Positions 46,000 to 54,886 are shown, numbered from the stretch's first letter. The stretch is DNA of 64,000 nucleotides from Chryseobacterium sp. W4I1 (GCF_030816115.1 NZ_JAUSXQ010000001.1:4073001-4137000), one strand, 5' to 3'. A program made the numbers and translations. Notes: generated from the letters alone by a model not told the origin.

Positions 46000-46602
46000 C
46001 TATTTTATTCCAAACTGCTGTACCATCCAGTGATTGGGATGATTTTTTACCAGATCATTTTTTAGAACCTCATCCTTCGTATTGAGATAGCGGTATACTT
46101 TTAAAGGAACGGAATCCGGGTATTCTTTTAGTCCTTGGTCCAATACTGTTCTGGCTTCATTTTTTTTTCCGCCTCCGTCCAGAGCTTCAGCTTTATAGAT
46201 GAAAATAATCGCAGGTACTTTTCCATAGATGTCCTTCGTTTCGTTTTCAAGGAGATTCATTGCTTCAATCTGAAATTCAGTATCAGGTGCTTTTCCGGCC
46301 ATTGAAGTTCTGCTGATATGCTGTTGATACATCAGGAAAAGCATGAGAATATGAAGGTTTTTTGTGTCGGGATTAGAAGCCGTTTTTTCAATTCTCTGAA
46401 TGGTCTCCGGAGTCATTTCATCATTTTCAGCCTGCAGATTCTTGTTGTAAAACTCATCCATAATATCATAAACAGTCCTGTCATTTTTATCAATCTTCGC
46501 CCCTTCTTTTATTTTCTGGAACAGTTCCCTTACCTGAGCTTCGCTTTGCGCAAAAGTGTTCAGGCTTATACAAAAGAAAAATGCTAGGATCAATTTTTTC
46601 AT
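46000..46602 (-). CDS. secreted hypothetical protein with TPR-like helices
   Basis: A 200-residue protein with a signal peptide (MKKLILAFFFCISLNTFAQ). The mature part is helical, with an acidic start (LFQKIKEGAKIDKNDRTVYDIMDEFY) and TPR-like helix pairs, notably IIFIYKAEALDGGGKKNEARTVLDQGLKEYPDSVPLKVYRYL in sections. Function not recognised. Monocistronic. Confidence 0.75.
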   Translation of the reverse strand: MKKLILAFFFCISLNTFAQSEAQVRELFQKIKEGAKIDKNDRTVYDIMDEFYNKNLQAENDEMTPETIQRIEKTASNPDTKNLHILMLFLMYQQHISRTSMAGKAPDTEFQIEAMNLLENETKDIYGKVPAIIFIYKAEALDGGGKKNEARTVLDQGLKEYPDSVPLKVYRYLNTKDEVLKNDLVKNHPNHWMVQQFGIK

Positions 46603-46699
46603 GAGATCAGTTTAAAATATTTTCAGTTTTAAAGGTAATTAAATGTTTCCAATTTTCTAAATGTTGTTCTTTTTTTCCTTGTATATCTCTAAAAAAAAA

Positions 46700-47533
46700 C
46701 TAATATTCTTTTGTATAAGTTTTTTTCTCTGCTATGTATTCGGATTTGCTTCCGTTTCCGGTTTTGAAAAGAGTCTTAATTGTGTTCTTTTGTTTAGGAC
46801 TTGTAAAATCAGGCAAATAGCAGACAAAATGCAGATGAGGCCCGTTTGTCCAGCCTGTATTGCCACTTAATGCAATTACATCACCTTTTTTGACGAAGTC
46901 TCCGATATTTACCTTAACTCCATTTTGTTTTAAATGATAATATTGAGCAATAGTGCCATCAGAGTGTAAAATAGAAACATAATTAGCTAAGTTAGCACAA
47001 TCAATAGTAGGACAGCCCCTGTTACTGGTCTGAACAGCTTCAATCACTTTGCCGTCTCTTGCAGCGGTAATTTCAGTTCCTTCAGGCATTATGAAATCTA
47101 ATGAATTTTCATTTTGATGGGAAAAAGTTCCGTTATAACCCTGATAGACCTTAAAAGATTTGCCTTTTTGAAAAGGAAGATCATATATATAATCCGAATC
47201 ATAGGTTTTTAAAGTGGCATCTCCAATCAACGTATAATAGTTTGGTATTTTGTCGATTTTCCAGCTTTTTTTCTTATTATTAATTACAAAATAAGCAATT
47301 CTATATTTTATTGATTGGGGAGGTATTACCTGAATAAGTTTAAACGTTTCAGGAACCTTCATATTGACAACTTCAGGTTGTTTTGGGAATGAGAGTGAAA
47401 TAGGATAAATGTCTTCGTTATCAACATAATAAGATACTACATCTTTCTTTTGCTCCAGGTATATTTTTGCCGGCTTCTGTGCGAGAATCAACGTAAATTG
47501 TATAAATAATATAAGGCTGATCGTTCTTTTCAT
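46700..47533 (-). CDS. secreted M23 family metallopeptidase (LytM-like)
   Basis: A 277-residue exported protein. A beta-rich N-terminal domain is followed by the M23/LytM domain: HQNENSLDFIMPEGTEI (zinc His and Asp, in the H-x6-D spacing common in Bacteroidota), AARDGKVI, ILHSDGTIAQYYHLKQ, IALSGNTGWTNGPHLHF (HLH). It probably cleaves peptide cross-links in peptidoglycan. A TAnnTTTG element lies at 47585-47592. Confidence 0.9.
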   Translation of the reverse strand: MKRTISLILFIQFTLILAQKPAKIYLEQKKDVVSYYVDNEDIYPISLSFPKQPEVVNMKVPETFKLIQVIPPQSIKYRIAYFVINNKKKSWKIDKIPNYYTLIGDATLKTYDSDYIYDLPFQKGKSFKVYQGYNGTFSHQNENSLDFIMPEGTEITAARDGKVIEAVQTSNRGCPTIDCANLANYVSILHSDGTIAQYYHLKQNGVKVNIGDFVKKGDVIALSGNTGWTNGPHLHFVCYLPDFTSPKQKNTIKTLFKTGNGSKSEYIAEKKTYTKEY

Positions 47534-47584
47534 TCAATGTGATTTTAAATTGATTTGCAATGATAAAGTTATTTTAAAAATCAA

Positions 47585-47592
47585 CAAAAATA
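47585..47592 (-). promoter_or_regulatory. -7 element of the M23 peptidase gene
   Basis: The minus strand reads TATTTTTG, matching TAnnTTTG, 51 bases above the start at 47533. Confidence 0.35.
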
Positions 47593-47622
47593 TACTTTGA
47601 GCTAAATAATATGGATATTGTT

Positions 47623-47630
47623 TATTTTTG
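47623..47630 (+). promoter_or_regulatory. -7 element of coaX
   Basis: TATTTTTG matches TAnnTTTG, 57 bases above the coaX ATG. TTTG at 47596-47599 could be the -33 element. It diverges from the M23 promoter. Confidence 0.45.
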
Positions 47631-47687
47631 AGGATAAAGCCTTATTTTTACATCTGTTTTTTAACCCATTCAAGCTTAAAAAATTAA

Positions 47688-48446
47688 ATGAATTCAATTG
47701 TAATAAACGTAGGGAACAGCAACATCAGATTCGGACTTTTCAATGGAGACAACTGTGATATTTCATGGGTGATCAATACAAAGCCGTACAGAACAGTAGA
47801 TGAGTTGTATGTACAAATGCTGATGCTGTACCAGACCTATAAAATAGAACCCAAAGAGATCAGTAAAATTATTATAGGATCGGTAGTTCCCCAGCTTACT
47901 AAAGTCATCAGTTCCGCAATTAAAAAGATCCATGGCATTGTTCCGGTGATCGTAGACAGATCTACTCCTTCTGATGTGGTGGCAAAATCTAAACAGATGG
48001 GAACAGATATTTATGCCAATCTTGTAGCGGCTCATAATTTATACCCCAATCGTAAGAAAATTGTTATTGATTTTGGAACAGCTCTGACCGCAAGTTGCGT
48101 TACGGAAACAGGAGAAACATTAGGGGTGATCATTGCTCCGGGAATAGTGACTTCTTTGAACTCACTGATCAGCCAGACGGCTCAGCTTCCGGATATTGAA
48201 CTGAAAAAACCTAAAACAGTTCTTGGACTAGACACAGTAACCTGTATGCAGAGCGGAATGGTGTACGGATTTCTGGGAATGGTAGAAGGTTTTATAGACC
48301 GTATCAACGATGAGGTGAATGATGACTGCTTCGTTGTAGCAACTGGCGGGGTTTCTCATGTTTATAAACCACTGACTGAAAAGATCCATGTGATGGACAG
48401 GCTTCACACGCTCAAAGGACTTTACTTCCTGGGAAAAGATTTATAG
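47688..48446 (+). CDS. coaX: type III pantothenate kinase
   Basis: A 252-residue ASKHA-fold kinase making 4'-phosphopantothenate for coenzyme A. It shows the later conserved motifs MGTDIYANLVAAH (catalytic Asp), VIDFGTALTASCV and VVATGGVSHVY. The first motif reads VINVGNSNIRFGLF: Asn7 stands where the family normally has Asp (DxGNT/S). I recall this from related Chryseobacterium sequences, so it may be a lineage trait. Normal length, start supported by the motif. Confidence 0.9.
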   Translation: MNSIVINVGNSNIRFGLFNGDNCDISWVINTKPYRTVDELYVQMLMLYQTYKIEPKEISKIIIGSVVPQLTKVISSAIKKIHGIVPVIVDRSTPSDVVAKSKQMGTDIYANLVAAHNLYPNRKKIVIDFGTALTASCVTETGETLGVIIAPGIVTSLNSLISQTAQLPDIELKKPKTVLGLDTVTCMQSGMVYGFLGMVEGFIDRINDEVNDDCFVVATGGVSHVYKPLTEKIHVMDRLHTLKGLYFLGKDL

Positions 48447-48482
48447 ATATAAAGTTCAGATTAAATTCTAAATTAAAGCACC

Positions 48483-49025
48483 ATGAGAAAATTAGAAGAA
48501 TTCCCGACAATAGAAACGGAAAGACTGGTCCTATCACAGTTGAAAGAAGAAGATATTCCTTTTGTTACCGAATATCTTCAGAATAAGATTTACTCAGACC
48601 TTACCTCCAATATTCCTTATCCCTATACCAGAGAGCATGCAGAGTTTTGGGTGAAAATTTCTAAAGAAGCTTTTGAACAGAACACAGGATATACTTTTGC
48701 CGTTCGTAATAAGGAAAACCTTATTATAGGAGCAATCGGGCTGCATGACAGGGATGATGACAAAGCCGAGTTGGGTTACTGGTTGGGAAGGCTTTTCTGG
48801 AACAAAGGATATATAACGGAAGCTGCTGCTGCCATTATAGATTTTGGATTTCGGGAGCTGGCTCTTAATAAGATTTATGCCACTTATTTTCTTCACAATC
48901 CGGCATCCGGGAGAATCATGGAAAAAATAGGAATGGAAAAAGAAGCGCTGCTAAAACAGCATCTTAAAAAGGACGGAGAATATTTTGATGTTATGTTGCA
49001 TTCCGTCTTTAAAAATAAGCTTTGA
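48483..49025 (+). CDS. GNAT family N-acetyltransferase (RimJ/RimL-like)
   Basis: A 180-residue acetyltransferase starting ETERLVLSQLKEEDIP. Middle motif AELGYWLGRLFWNKGYITEAAAAIIDFGF, then LHNPASGRIMEKIGMEKE, fits the RimJ/RimL/RPL-type GNAT group binding acetyl-CoA. The acceptor is unknown. It follows coaX by 36 bases. Confidence 0.88.
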   Translation: MRKLEEFPTIETERLVLSQLKEEDIPFVTEYLQNKIYSDLTSNIPYPYTREHAEFWVKISKEAFEQNTGYTFAVRNKENLIIGAIGLHDRDDDKAELGYWLGRLFWNKGYITEAAAAIIDFGFRELALNKIYATYFLHNPASGRIMEKIGMEKEALLKQHLKKDGEYFDVMLHSVFKNKL

Positions 49026-49042
49026 TTTAATTTTTCATAGAA

Positions 49043-49212
49043 GGAGGAATCCAATTCTAAAAATCTTTATGATGCTAATTTCTATTTAGGATATCCGGTC
49101 AGTTTTTATCAAAAAAATAAACTGGATTTATGGTTATCTTGACGAAGGAGAAAGTGTTTTGCTGACCAGATCTGTAAGCACCTTATTCATCTACAATAGA
49201 AAATACAAAGTA
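49043..49212 (+). pseudogene. possible degraded gene fragment
   Basis: The gap between the GNAT gene and tadA reads protein-like in two plus-strand frames. The first is NLYDANFYLGYPVSFYQ (from about 49064). A one-base shift near 49110-49117 leads to INWIYGYLDEGESVLL then TRSVSTLFIYNRKYK (from about 49117). Together they look like the remains of a short gene with a frameshift and no start. No family was recognised. Low confidence. Confidence 0.25.
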
Positions 49213-49644
49213 TTATCTTTTACTCTTAAAAAATTCTTTTACAATCGATGAACATTCATATTCCATGATTCCCGTTACGATTTCTGTTTTTGGGTGCAGC
49301 GAAAGATGTTTATTGATAAATCCTCTCTGTTCATCCCTGGCCCCTATAACCACTTTTGAGATTTGCGACCAGGAAAGAGCTCCTGAGCACATTACACAGG
49401 GCTCCATGGTGACATACAGTGTGCAGTTGATCAGATATTTGCCGCCAAGGAAATTAGCTGCCGAAGTAATGGCCTGCATTTCTGCGTGGGCAGTCACATC
49501 ATTTAATGTTTCAGTAAGGTTGTGGGCTCTTGCAATAATACGGTTATTGGAAACAATGATACATCCGATAGGAACCTCATCTTTTTCCAGTGCGGTTTCT
49601 GCTTCCTGCAAAGCTATTTTCATGTAATATTCGTCGGTAAACAT
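49213..49644 (-). CDS. tadA: tRNA-specific adenosine deaminase (TadA-type)
   Basis: A 143-residue zinc deaminase. The motif TAHAEMQAI supplies His and the proton-shuttle Glu; MEPCVMCSGAL gives the two zinc cysteines. DEYYMKIALQEAETALEKDEVPIGCII is typical TadA, which converts A34 to inosine in tRNA-Arg(ACG). Related cytidine/guanine deaminases share the fold, but length and N-terminus favour TadA. Its stop side is 31 bases shy of the neighbouring frame above. Confidence 0.9.
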   Translation of the reverse strand: MFTDEYYMKIALQEAETALEKDEVPIGCIIVSNNRIIARAHNLTETLNDVTAHAEMQAITSAANFLGGKYLINCTLYVTMEPCVMCSGALSWSQISKVVIGARDEQRGFINKHLSLHPKTEIVTGIMEYECSSIVKEFFKSKR

Positions 49645-50271
49645 TTAGTCTTCAATAGTTAATGTGAGAGGAACCCTTAGTGGAGATCTTATCGCATCTC
49701 CATTTACAATTGCAGGAGAGAATTTTTCGGAAACAGAATACAGGGCAATTTCAGCCTGTCTGTTGAAGGTAAAATTATCACCCTGGGCGTGAACATTAGT
49801 GATGCTGCCATCTTTTTCCACAATGAAAGCTACCTCTGTTTTTACGGATTTAACTTCGCTATGAACGGCTGGTGTATAGAAAAGATTGGCCACTTCCTGC
49901 CTCAGTGTAGCAAACCCGCCCGGATAATCGGCAGGCTTTTCCATAATGGCAGGTTTTACTGTATTATCTTGTAGGATAGATTTCGGCGTTTTCAATGCCT
50001 GTAAGTCTTCCAGGTTTCTCACCCTTAAAAGTGCTCCGATCATGGCGACGTTTTCAATGCTGTCCATCTTCTGCATAAAAAGACTAAAATCACTCTTTAT
50101 AGCTGCTTTTCTAAAGTTGTCCGATTCCTTGTCAAATTTTTTCTTAAACTCTGTATTCAGCATGTTTCTGTGCTGATTGTAATAGTTTTTCACCTGCCTG
50201 AATTCTTCTTTCTGCTGGGAAAAGCAAAATGACGAAATAAGACAGAATAGGCAAAAGAATAAAGCTTTCAA
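49645..50271 (-). CDS. secreted TonB-C-terminal-domain-like protein
   Basis: A 208-residue exported protein (signal MKALFFCLFCLISSFCFSQ). A helical central region is followed by a TonB C-terminal-like domain: KPADYPGGFATLRQEVANLF, VKTEVAFIVEKDGSITNVHAQG, then ALYSVSEKFSPAIVNGDAIRSPLRVPLT. Unlike TonB itself it has no membrane anchor, so it may be a periplasmic partner with the same fold. It abuts tadA without a gap. Confidence 0.78.
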   Translation of the reverse strand: MKALFFCLFCLISSFCFSQQKEEFRQVKNYYNQHRNMLNTEFKKKFDKESDNFRKAAIKSDFSLFMQKMDSIENVAMIGALLRVRNLEDLQALKTPKSILQDNTVKPAIMEKPADYPGGFATLRQEVANLFYTPAVHSEVKSVKTEVAFIVEKDGSITNVHAQGDNFTFNRQAEIALYSVSEKFSPAIVNGDAIRSPLRVPLTLTIED

Positions 50272-50325
50272 AGGAGTATATTTATGTAAATATAATCAAA
50301 AAATGTGAGTTTTTATATGTCAACG

Positions 50326-51246
50326 TTAGCTTTCCAAATAACGGTTCAGGGATTCCTGAAGATGGGTGCGGATGTCGTCAACTAAACATTTCGGTTCCAA
50401 GACAGTGACTTCTTTTCCATACGAAAGAATTTCCTGCATAAAATCATAGGTGGGGTGGAGGAAGAATTCAAAATAGATCTCATCCGGTGTTTCTTTGGTT
50501 TCTTTCTGAGACTGGTGAAGCGGAAAACTTCTGATATATTCTCCCTGATGCCTGCTGCATTTCATCACAATATTCTGCGGTTTCTGCTCCGCCAAATTCA
50601 TTACTCCGAAGGCATTTTTGAAATGTTCCCTGAAATTATAATTATATTTTTCGCGGAATTTATTGTCGCTTACATCAAGATAGTTGACTCTATCCAAACC
50701 GAATGATTTCAATACTTTGTCTTTAGTGTCAATGGCAATCAGGTACCATCTGTCTTTAGATTCTTTTAAAGCCAAAGGGTGTACTTTCCGCGAAGTCATC
50801 ACTTTATTCTTGTAGTTATAATGCTCAAAACTAACGACTCTTTTATTACGGATGGCGAAGAAAAGATCATAAAAATGCTCTATTCCTGTAGGTTTTCTGC
50901 TTTCAAAAAAAATAAAATCTGAAAAATCCGGATGAAGATTCAAGGCATTGCTTACCTGGAAAGATTCTAAAAGTTTTTGGTTGTATTCATCCACTTCCAT
51001 GATGGGACGACTTTCAATATAATACCTGTTGTCACCTTTCTTTTTATTATGAATAGAAAGATTAAAAAGATCAGAAATTTCCCGAATATCCCTCTGCAGG
51101 GTACGGATAGAGTAACTCTTGATTCCTGCATCCTGAAATTCGAAAGAGTTTAAAAGATAGCTCTCCAGCTGGGAATAGTTAGCCGGAGAACTTTCTAATC
51201 TTTTGATAATTAAGGCATATCTTGTCAGGTAAAAATCTTTTTTCAT
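50326..51246 (-). CDS. helix-turn-helix transcriptional regulator with WYL domain
   Basis: A 306-residue YafY-type regulator. The N-terminal ~75 residues are a winged helix (YALIIKRLESSPANYSQLESYLL, then IRTLQRDIREISDLF). The WYL domain (about 130-215) has VHPLALKESKDRWYLIAIDTKD and SFGLDRVNYLDV, and a WCX-like C-terminal part follows. WYL proteins sense ligands such as nucleotides, and relatives (CapW, BrxR) repress defence genes and themselves. Its upstream region has an inverted repeat overlapping the promoter, and that region is duplicated at 55.2 kb. Confidence 0.9.
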   Translation of the reverse strand: MKKDFYLTRYALIIKRLESSPANYSQLESYLLNSFEFQDAGIKSYSIRTLQRDIREISDLFNLSIHNKKKGDNRYYIESRPIMEVDEYNQKLLESFQVSNALNLHPDFSDFIFFESRKPTGIEHFYDLFFAIRNKRVVSFEHYNYKNKVMTSRKVHPLALKESKDRWYLIAIDTKDKVLKSFGLDRVNYLDVSDNKFREKYNYNFREHFKNAFGVMNLAEQKPQNIVMKCSRHQGEYIRSFPLHQSQKETKETPDEIYFEFFLHPTYDFMQEILSYGKEVTVLEPKCLVDDIRTHLQESLNRYLES

Positions 51247-51300
51247 TCGTCTGTATTTTATGTGCAGCTATGCTGCGTTTCATGGTAAAATTTTATAAGA

Positions 51301-51308
51301 CAAATATA
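51301..51308 (-). promoter_or_regulatory. -7 element of the WYL gene
   Basis: The minus strand reads TATATTTG, matching TAnnTTTG, 54 bases above the start. The upstream TTTG lies inside the inverted repeat at 51320-51334, so a bound repressor would cover the -33 region. Confidence 0.5.
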
Positions 51309-51319
51309 TAGGCTTAATG

Positions 51320-51334
51320 CGACAAAACGTGTCG
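51320..51334. promoter_or_regulatory. candidate operator of the WYL regulator
   Basis: CGACA-AAACG-TGTCG is a 5-bp inverted repeat with 5-base spacer overlapping the -33 region. It is conserved unchanged in copy B, which supports function. Binding by the WYL protein is inferred. Confidence 0.45.
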
Positions 51335-51413
51335 TGTTTTATTTTTTTGTGGGAACTTTTATATTTTAAATGCTGGGGATATTAATATTTCATAGTTATT
51401 AGCTTTGAAATTA

Positions 51414-51438
51414 AAAAGCACCTGTTACAGATGCTTTT
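51414..51438 (-). terminator. terminator of the M14 peptidase gene
   Basis: AAAAGCACCTG and CAGATGCTTTT form an 11-bp stem with one G-T pair and a 3-base loop, with T-runs on the minus strand. It lies 37 bases past the stop at 51475. Confidence 0.75.
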
Positions 51439-51474
51439 ATTACTTAGAATTATATGCTTGGTAAATAGTGGTTA

Positions 51475-53823
51475 CTATGTTCTGCTGTTATAAAAATCAA
51501 CAGCATATTTACCTAAAGAATAAAATGTATTTACGTATGTTTCCAGGCTTCTTGTAATAACATTGCTGTTAAAGGATGTGGGATCTGTCGGATTGTAAAA
51601 GTCTCCCTGATCTGTCTCCATAGTCATTGCTACAATTTGCTGATTTCCCATCCAAGCCTGAGACATTGGAGAACTGCCATCAATGTCGGAAAACGCAAGA
51701 AGATCTTTATCTGCTAAATAGCTATACCGCTTCCTTATTTCGGCGTCTAATCTGTCACACAGTGAATAGATAGCATTTTGAACAGTGTTGAATGATGACG
51801 CAAACCAGGCAGCCCGATAATCAATATTTACTCCCGATCCAAAATTATGGCAATCAATAAATAATACCGTGTCTGTTTTGATAGAATTAAAAGTATCCCT
51901 TACCAATTGTGATTCTTTTTCGCTAAACGGTGCAGTACCTTTATAAGATTGTGAGCCCATGCCGCCGTCTGCATATTCAGCCCATCTATAGTCAAAGTTT
52001 CTATTAATATCCACGCCATTATGATTCCATCTTACCGATTCTGCACCATTCACTTTACCAATATTTAATGCATATGGATTTACTAAAGGAATAAATGTCC
52101 AGTCATAATTGGTTCGTAAGGCATCGATCATCTCGTCTTTATTGGGGTTTTCAAGCAGCAGTTTAAAAAATAAATAGATTGTATAAACGCCTAACTTTTC
52201 ACCTCCATGTGTACCTCCGCATACGAATATACGGGGCTTCCTGCGTCTTTGCGTTGGTGGCGTTTTTCTGTTAAATGAAATGTCAATTCTCAAAATATCG
52301 TAAGGTATGGGTCCTTCTGTTTGGCCTAAAACTGTTTTCGTTACGTTATTAGAAAAAGGAGCTATTACATTATCATACATTGGATAAAGAACACTTGAAG
52401 TAAGAGTTAAGGGATTAAATGCTGGATAAACTGGTGCATTCCAATATTTAATCCCAAAATTATCGACTGCAAATTTATTCATTTGCCGTGTGTCCTTTTG
52501 TGAAATAGGAACTCCATTTACACAATAATTTTTCAGTCCGGTAACGTAAAAACTAGCAAATGAACCACTGTATCGGTAAGTGAACAAAATCAAATGATTT
52601 AACAAAGGAGCAGATGTTTGATTTTGAACAATGATTGTGTTATTTATTTTATTATACAATACAACGCCTGCGGTTATAGAAGATGGCATATCTATACCTG
52701 CAGTTGAAGCAGGTAAACTTATCCTTCCTACGGTGGTATTTCCGGTGTCAATTATTGCTCCTCCCGAAATCATTATCTTGCGATTAGTTAAATCAAAATT
52801 GATGTCGGCGTCATTTGTGTTTAGAATAGCAACCTGTTCGTTTATTGTATAAATAGTAGATGGAAGTGGCTTGCTTTTTTTAGTTTCATTTAGTAATTGA
52901 TCATACTTACTGGAACTAATATTTTTTAGTATATATGTAAAATCAAAGAGGTCCTGTTCAGTTATAATATCCGTTGGACTATTCTTTTCAAAAACTATTC
53001 TAACCTGATTGGAGGTTGCGTTATCTACTGAAAACTCATTTGTGGTAACATTCTGGTTGGCAAATACTCCATCCTTATAGAAAACAACACGGGATATTTT
53101 ATATCCTGATTTTTGACTAATCACATAGTTACCGGTAACCATAGGAATTAAAGCTGTTCTTATCCCTGTATTAGAGGTTGAATTAAAACCATTATTTACC
53201 GCAATTCTGCCGATTTCCATAGGAACACTATCGCCTAAATTAATTTCAAAATTATTGTATTCTGATATAACCTTTGTCGATGTTTTTGTATTTTCTACGA
53301 TATTATTAAATGTGATTGACTCAGATGAGTAGCAATTAATCTTGATCGTATTTAATTCTTGTTGAGTGACTGTTTGCGTGTTGTTCATGTGATATACAGA
53401 AACCTTCCATTTCTTTGCTGTTGCAGGAATGGTTGGAGTAAAAGTTTTTGCATTGATGTCCTGCTTTGAAATAAAGACATTTGAATCAGTATAATAGAAG
53501 ATTGTTTGAAGCAACATTTCACCTACAAGTTCAATTTGACTTGCATAGATTGTATCTAAAAAGGTATCTGTTCTACCTCTTGTAGTTGATCCTGTAGGAA
53601 ACCCAACAGAGCCCGAAAGTGCCAGAGCTCCAACTTCCAGAATTGGATTAATGTAATCTTTAAAACTGCTGTTTTGCTGAATAAGTTGATCACTATTTTG
53701 AATTTGGTTTAATGGAATCAATTCGTTTTTATGCCAGTAAGCATCCAGCCAGGACCAGAAATGCTCTTGTGTTGGCTTGTCTCCGTTCTCGAAGTATAGT
53801 TTTAGGTCTTCTTTTGTTTTCAT
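51475..53823 (-). CDS. M14 family zinc carboxypeptidase with tail-adaptor-like N-terminus
   Basis: A 782-residue protein without signal peptide. The C-terminal ~250 residues are an M14 peptidase. Zinc ligands are His539, Glu542 (GGTHGGEKLG) and His659 (FIDCHNFG). NHNGVDINRNFDYRW gives the substrate-binding Asn/Arg, and Glu736 (METDQGD) is the general base. The N-terminus (LKLYFENGDKPTQEHFWSWL, then DAYWHKNE) resembles an adaptor found at the start of phage-tail-type proteins in Bacteroidota. The long middle is beta-rich and Asn/Thr-rich, like fibre stalks. It may act as a tail- or surface-borne wall peptidase; this is inference. Confidence 0.85.
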   Translation of the reverse strand: MKTKEDLKLYFENGDKPTQEHFWSWLDAYWHKNELIPLNQIQNSDQLIQQNSSFKDYINPILEVGALALSGSVGFPTGSTTRGRTDTFLDTIYASQIELVGEMLLQTIFYYTDSNVFISKQDINAKTFTPTIPATAKKWKVSVYHMNNTQTVTQQELNTIKINCYSSESITFNNIVENTKTSTKVISEYNNFEINLGDSVPMEIGRIAVNNGFNSTSNTGIRTALIPMVTGNYVISQKSGYKISRVVFYKDGVFANQNVTTNEFSVDNATSNQVRIVFEKNSPTDIITEQDLFDFTYILKNISSSKYDQLLNETKKSKPLPSTIYTINEQVAILNTNDADINFDLTNRKIMISGGAIIDTGNTTVGRISLPASTAGIDMPSSITAGVVLYNKINNTIIVQNQTSAPLLNHLILFTYRYSGSFASFYVTGLKNYCVNGVPISQKDTRQMNKFAVDNFGIKYWNAPVYPAFNPLTLTSSVLYPMYDNVIAPFSNNVTKTVLGQTEGPIPYDILRIDISFNRKTPPTQRRRKPRIFVCGGTHGGEKLGVYTIYLFFKLLLENPNKDEMIDALRTNYDWTFIPLVNPYALNIGKVNGAESVRWNHNGVDINRNFDYRWAEYADGGMGSQSYKGTAPFSEKESQLVRDTFNSIKTDTVLFIDCHNFGSGVNIDYRAAWFASSFNTVQNAIYSLCDRLDAEIRKRYSYLADKDLLAFSDIDGSSPMSQAWMGNQQIVAMTMETDQGDFYNPTDPTSFNSNVITRSLETYVNTFYSLGKYAVDFYNSRT

Positions 53824-54197
53824 AATAAAATTTGGTGATTTTGTTTGGTATTAATAAGTTAAGGTTAGACGATTCTTTTAGTAGTAACTCTTCAGAGTTT
53901 CCCAGTCTTTTTTTAATTATGGATGACTGTGGCCCATCTTAATTTTTACAAATTCTTAGACATAATTTTGGCTGTTCAACATTTTATAAATGATGAATTT
54001 AAAGGGTTTTTAAAATTTTAAAGATTTTTTACGTATTAGTTTCTACTTCAAAAGTAGTTTGGCAAGACGTCAGAACTTGGCGTGTTTAAAAAAAAACTTA
54101 TATAAATTCCCAATTTTATTTTTTTAGCTTATATTTTATTTGTTATCACTTTCTGAACAATCTGATATTGTTTTTTTAAAGAAATCTTAAAAACAAG

Positions 54198-54221
54198 CTT
54201 CGGCAGAAAAAACTGCCGAAG
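54198..54221 (-). terminator. terminator in the gap downstream of the 182-residue gene
   Basis: CTTCGGCAG and CTGCCGAAG form a 9-bp stem around six As, with a short T-run on the minus strand. It lies 117 bases past the stop at 54338. The rest of the 514-base gap 53824-54337 holds only a 6-bp hairpin (CTACTT/AAGTAG near 54043-54057) and no credible gene. Confidence 0.7.
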
Positions 54222-54337
54222 ATATAACTGTTCATTTTAAGGACCTTCGCAATCAGCTCATAAAATAGAGATTATGGCACCATGAAATTTAAGCTTGAAA
54301 TGATTAAGTACATTCACTATTTTTTTGATTTTACAAA

Positions 54338-54886
54338 TTATTGCCCATAATCTATAAAAGAATCTTTATTGATATATAAATGAAAAGTTGTAGGTGTAAC
54401 TTCTATTTTTAAAATAGGACTATTGGAAATAACAAAGGTAGTTTTGTTATTTTGTTCACTTTCTGTAAATGTTTTCCCTTGTAAATTATTTTTTACAATA
54501 TCTTTAAAAATCTGAGAAGGTATTGAGAATTCCATAAATAAGTTGTCCAAATATTCAGTATTTCCTCCGAAGTCAGTTTTTACTCCATATTTAAAATCGA
54601 ATTGTATTTTTTTGATATCTTTTCTTTTAGATGATTCTTTTTTTGTTTTTACTTCATAATCTACAATTCCTGTCCAAATAGGTAGTGGATTAGCATATTT
54701 GTTTTTAAATACTTTGACAATGGTTGCAATTAAATCATTTAAAGAAGATTTTAATAATACTTCTTCCAAATGTATTTCCTTATGCATATTTTCTAAGGAC
54801 ATCGGATCTGGCTCTCCATCTAATATTCCTCTATATTTTTTTGGGGTTATATAATATAGAATTTCTAAATCTTTATCTGTTATCAT
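54338..54886 (-). CDS. hypothetical protein, unknown
   Basis: A 182-residue, strongly AT-rich gene with no signal peptide and no family I recognise. It has an acidic N-terminus (MITDKDLEILYYITPKKYRG) and Lys-rich middle (VDYEVKTKKESSKRKDIKK). A C-terminal beta-rich part (FVISNSPILKIEVTPTTFHLY) follows. It could be an immunity or accessory protein of the effector region, but nothing in the sequence shows that. Confidence 0.65.
   Translation of the reverse strand: MITDKDLEILYYITPKKYRGILDGEPDPMSLENMHKEIHLEEVLLKSSLNDLIATIVKVFKNKYANPLPIWTGIVDYEVKTKKESSKRKDIKKIQFDFKYGVKTDFGGNTEYLDNLFMEFSIPSQIFKDIVKNNLQGKTFTESEQNNKTTFVISNSPILKIEVTPTTFHLYINKDSFIDYGQ

Larger units (their letters stand above)
51278..51348. 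repeat. 70-base direct repeat, copy A (WYL gene promoter)
   Basis: A 71-base segment starting TTTCATGGTAAAATTTTATA. It matches 66 of 69 aligned bases of copy B at 55189-55257, with three substitutions and a 2-base indel. It holds the WYL gene's -7 element and an inverted repeat at 51320-51334. Confidence 0.85.

Noticed and set aside
53824..54337. Hidden small genes in the 514-base gap below the 182-residue gene
   Set aside because: All ATG-led frames are shorter than 20 codons or cross the terminator at 54198-54221.
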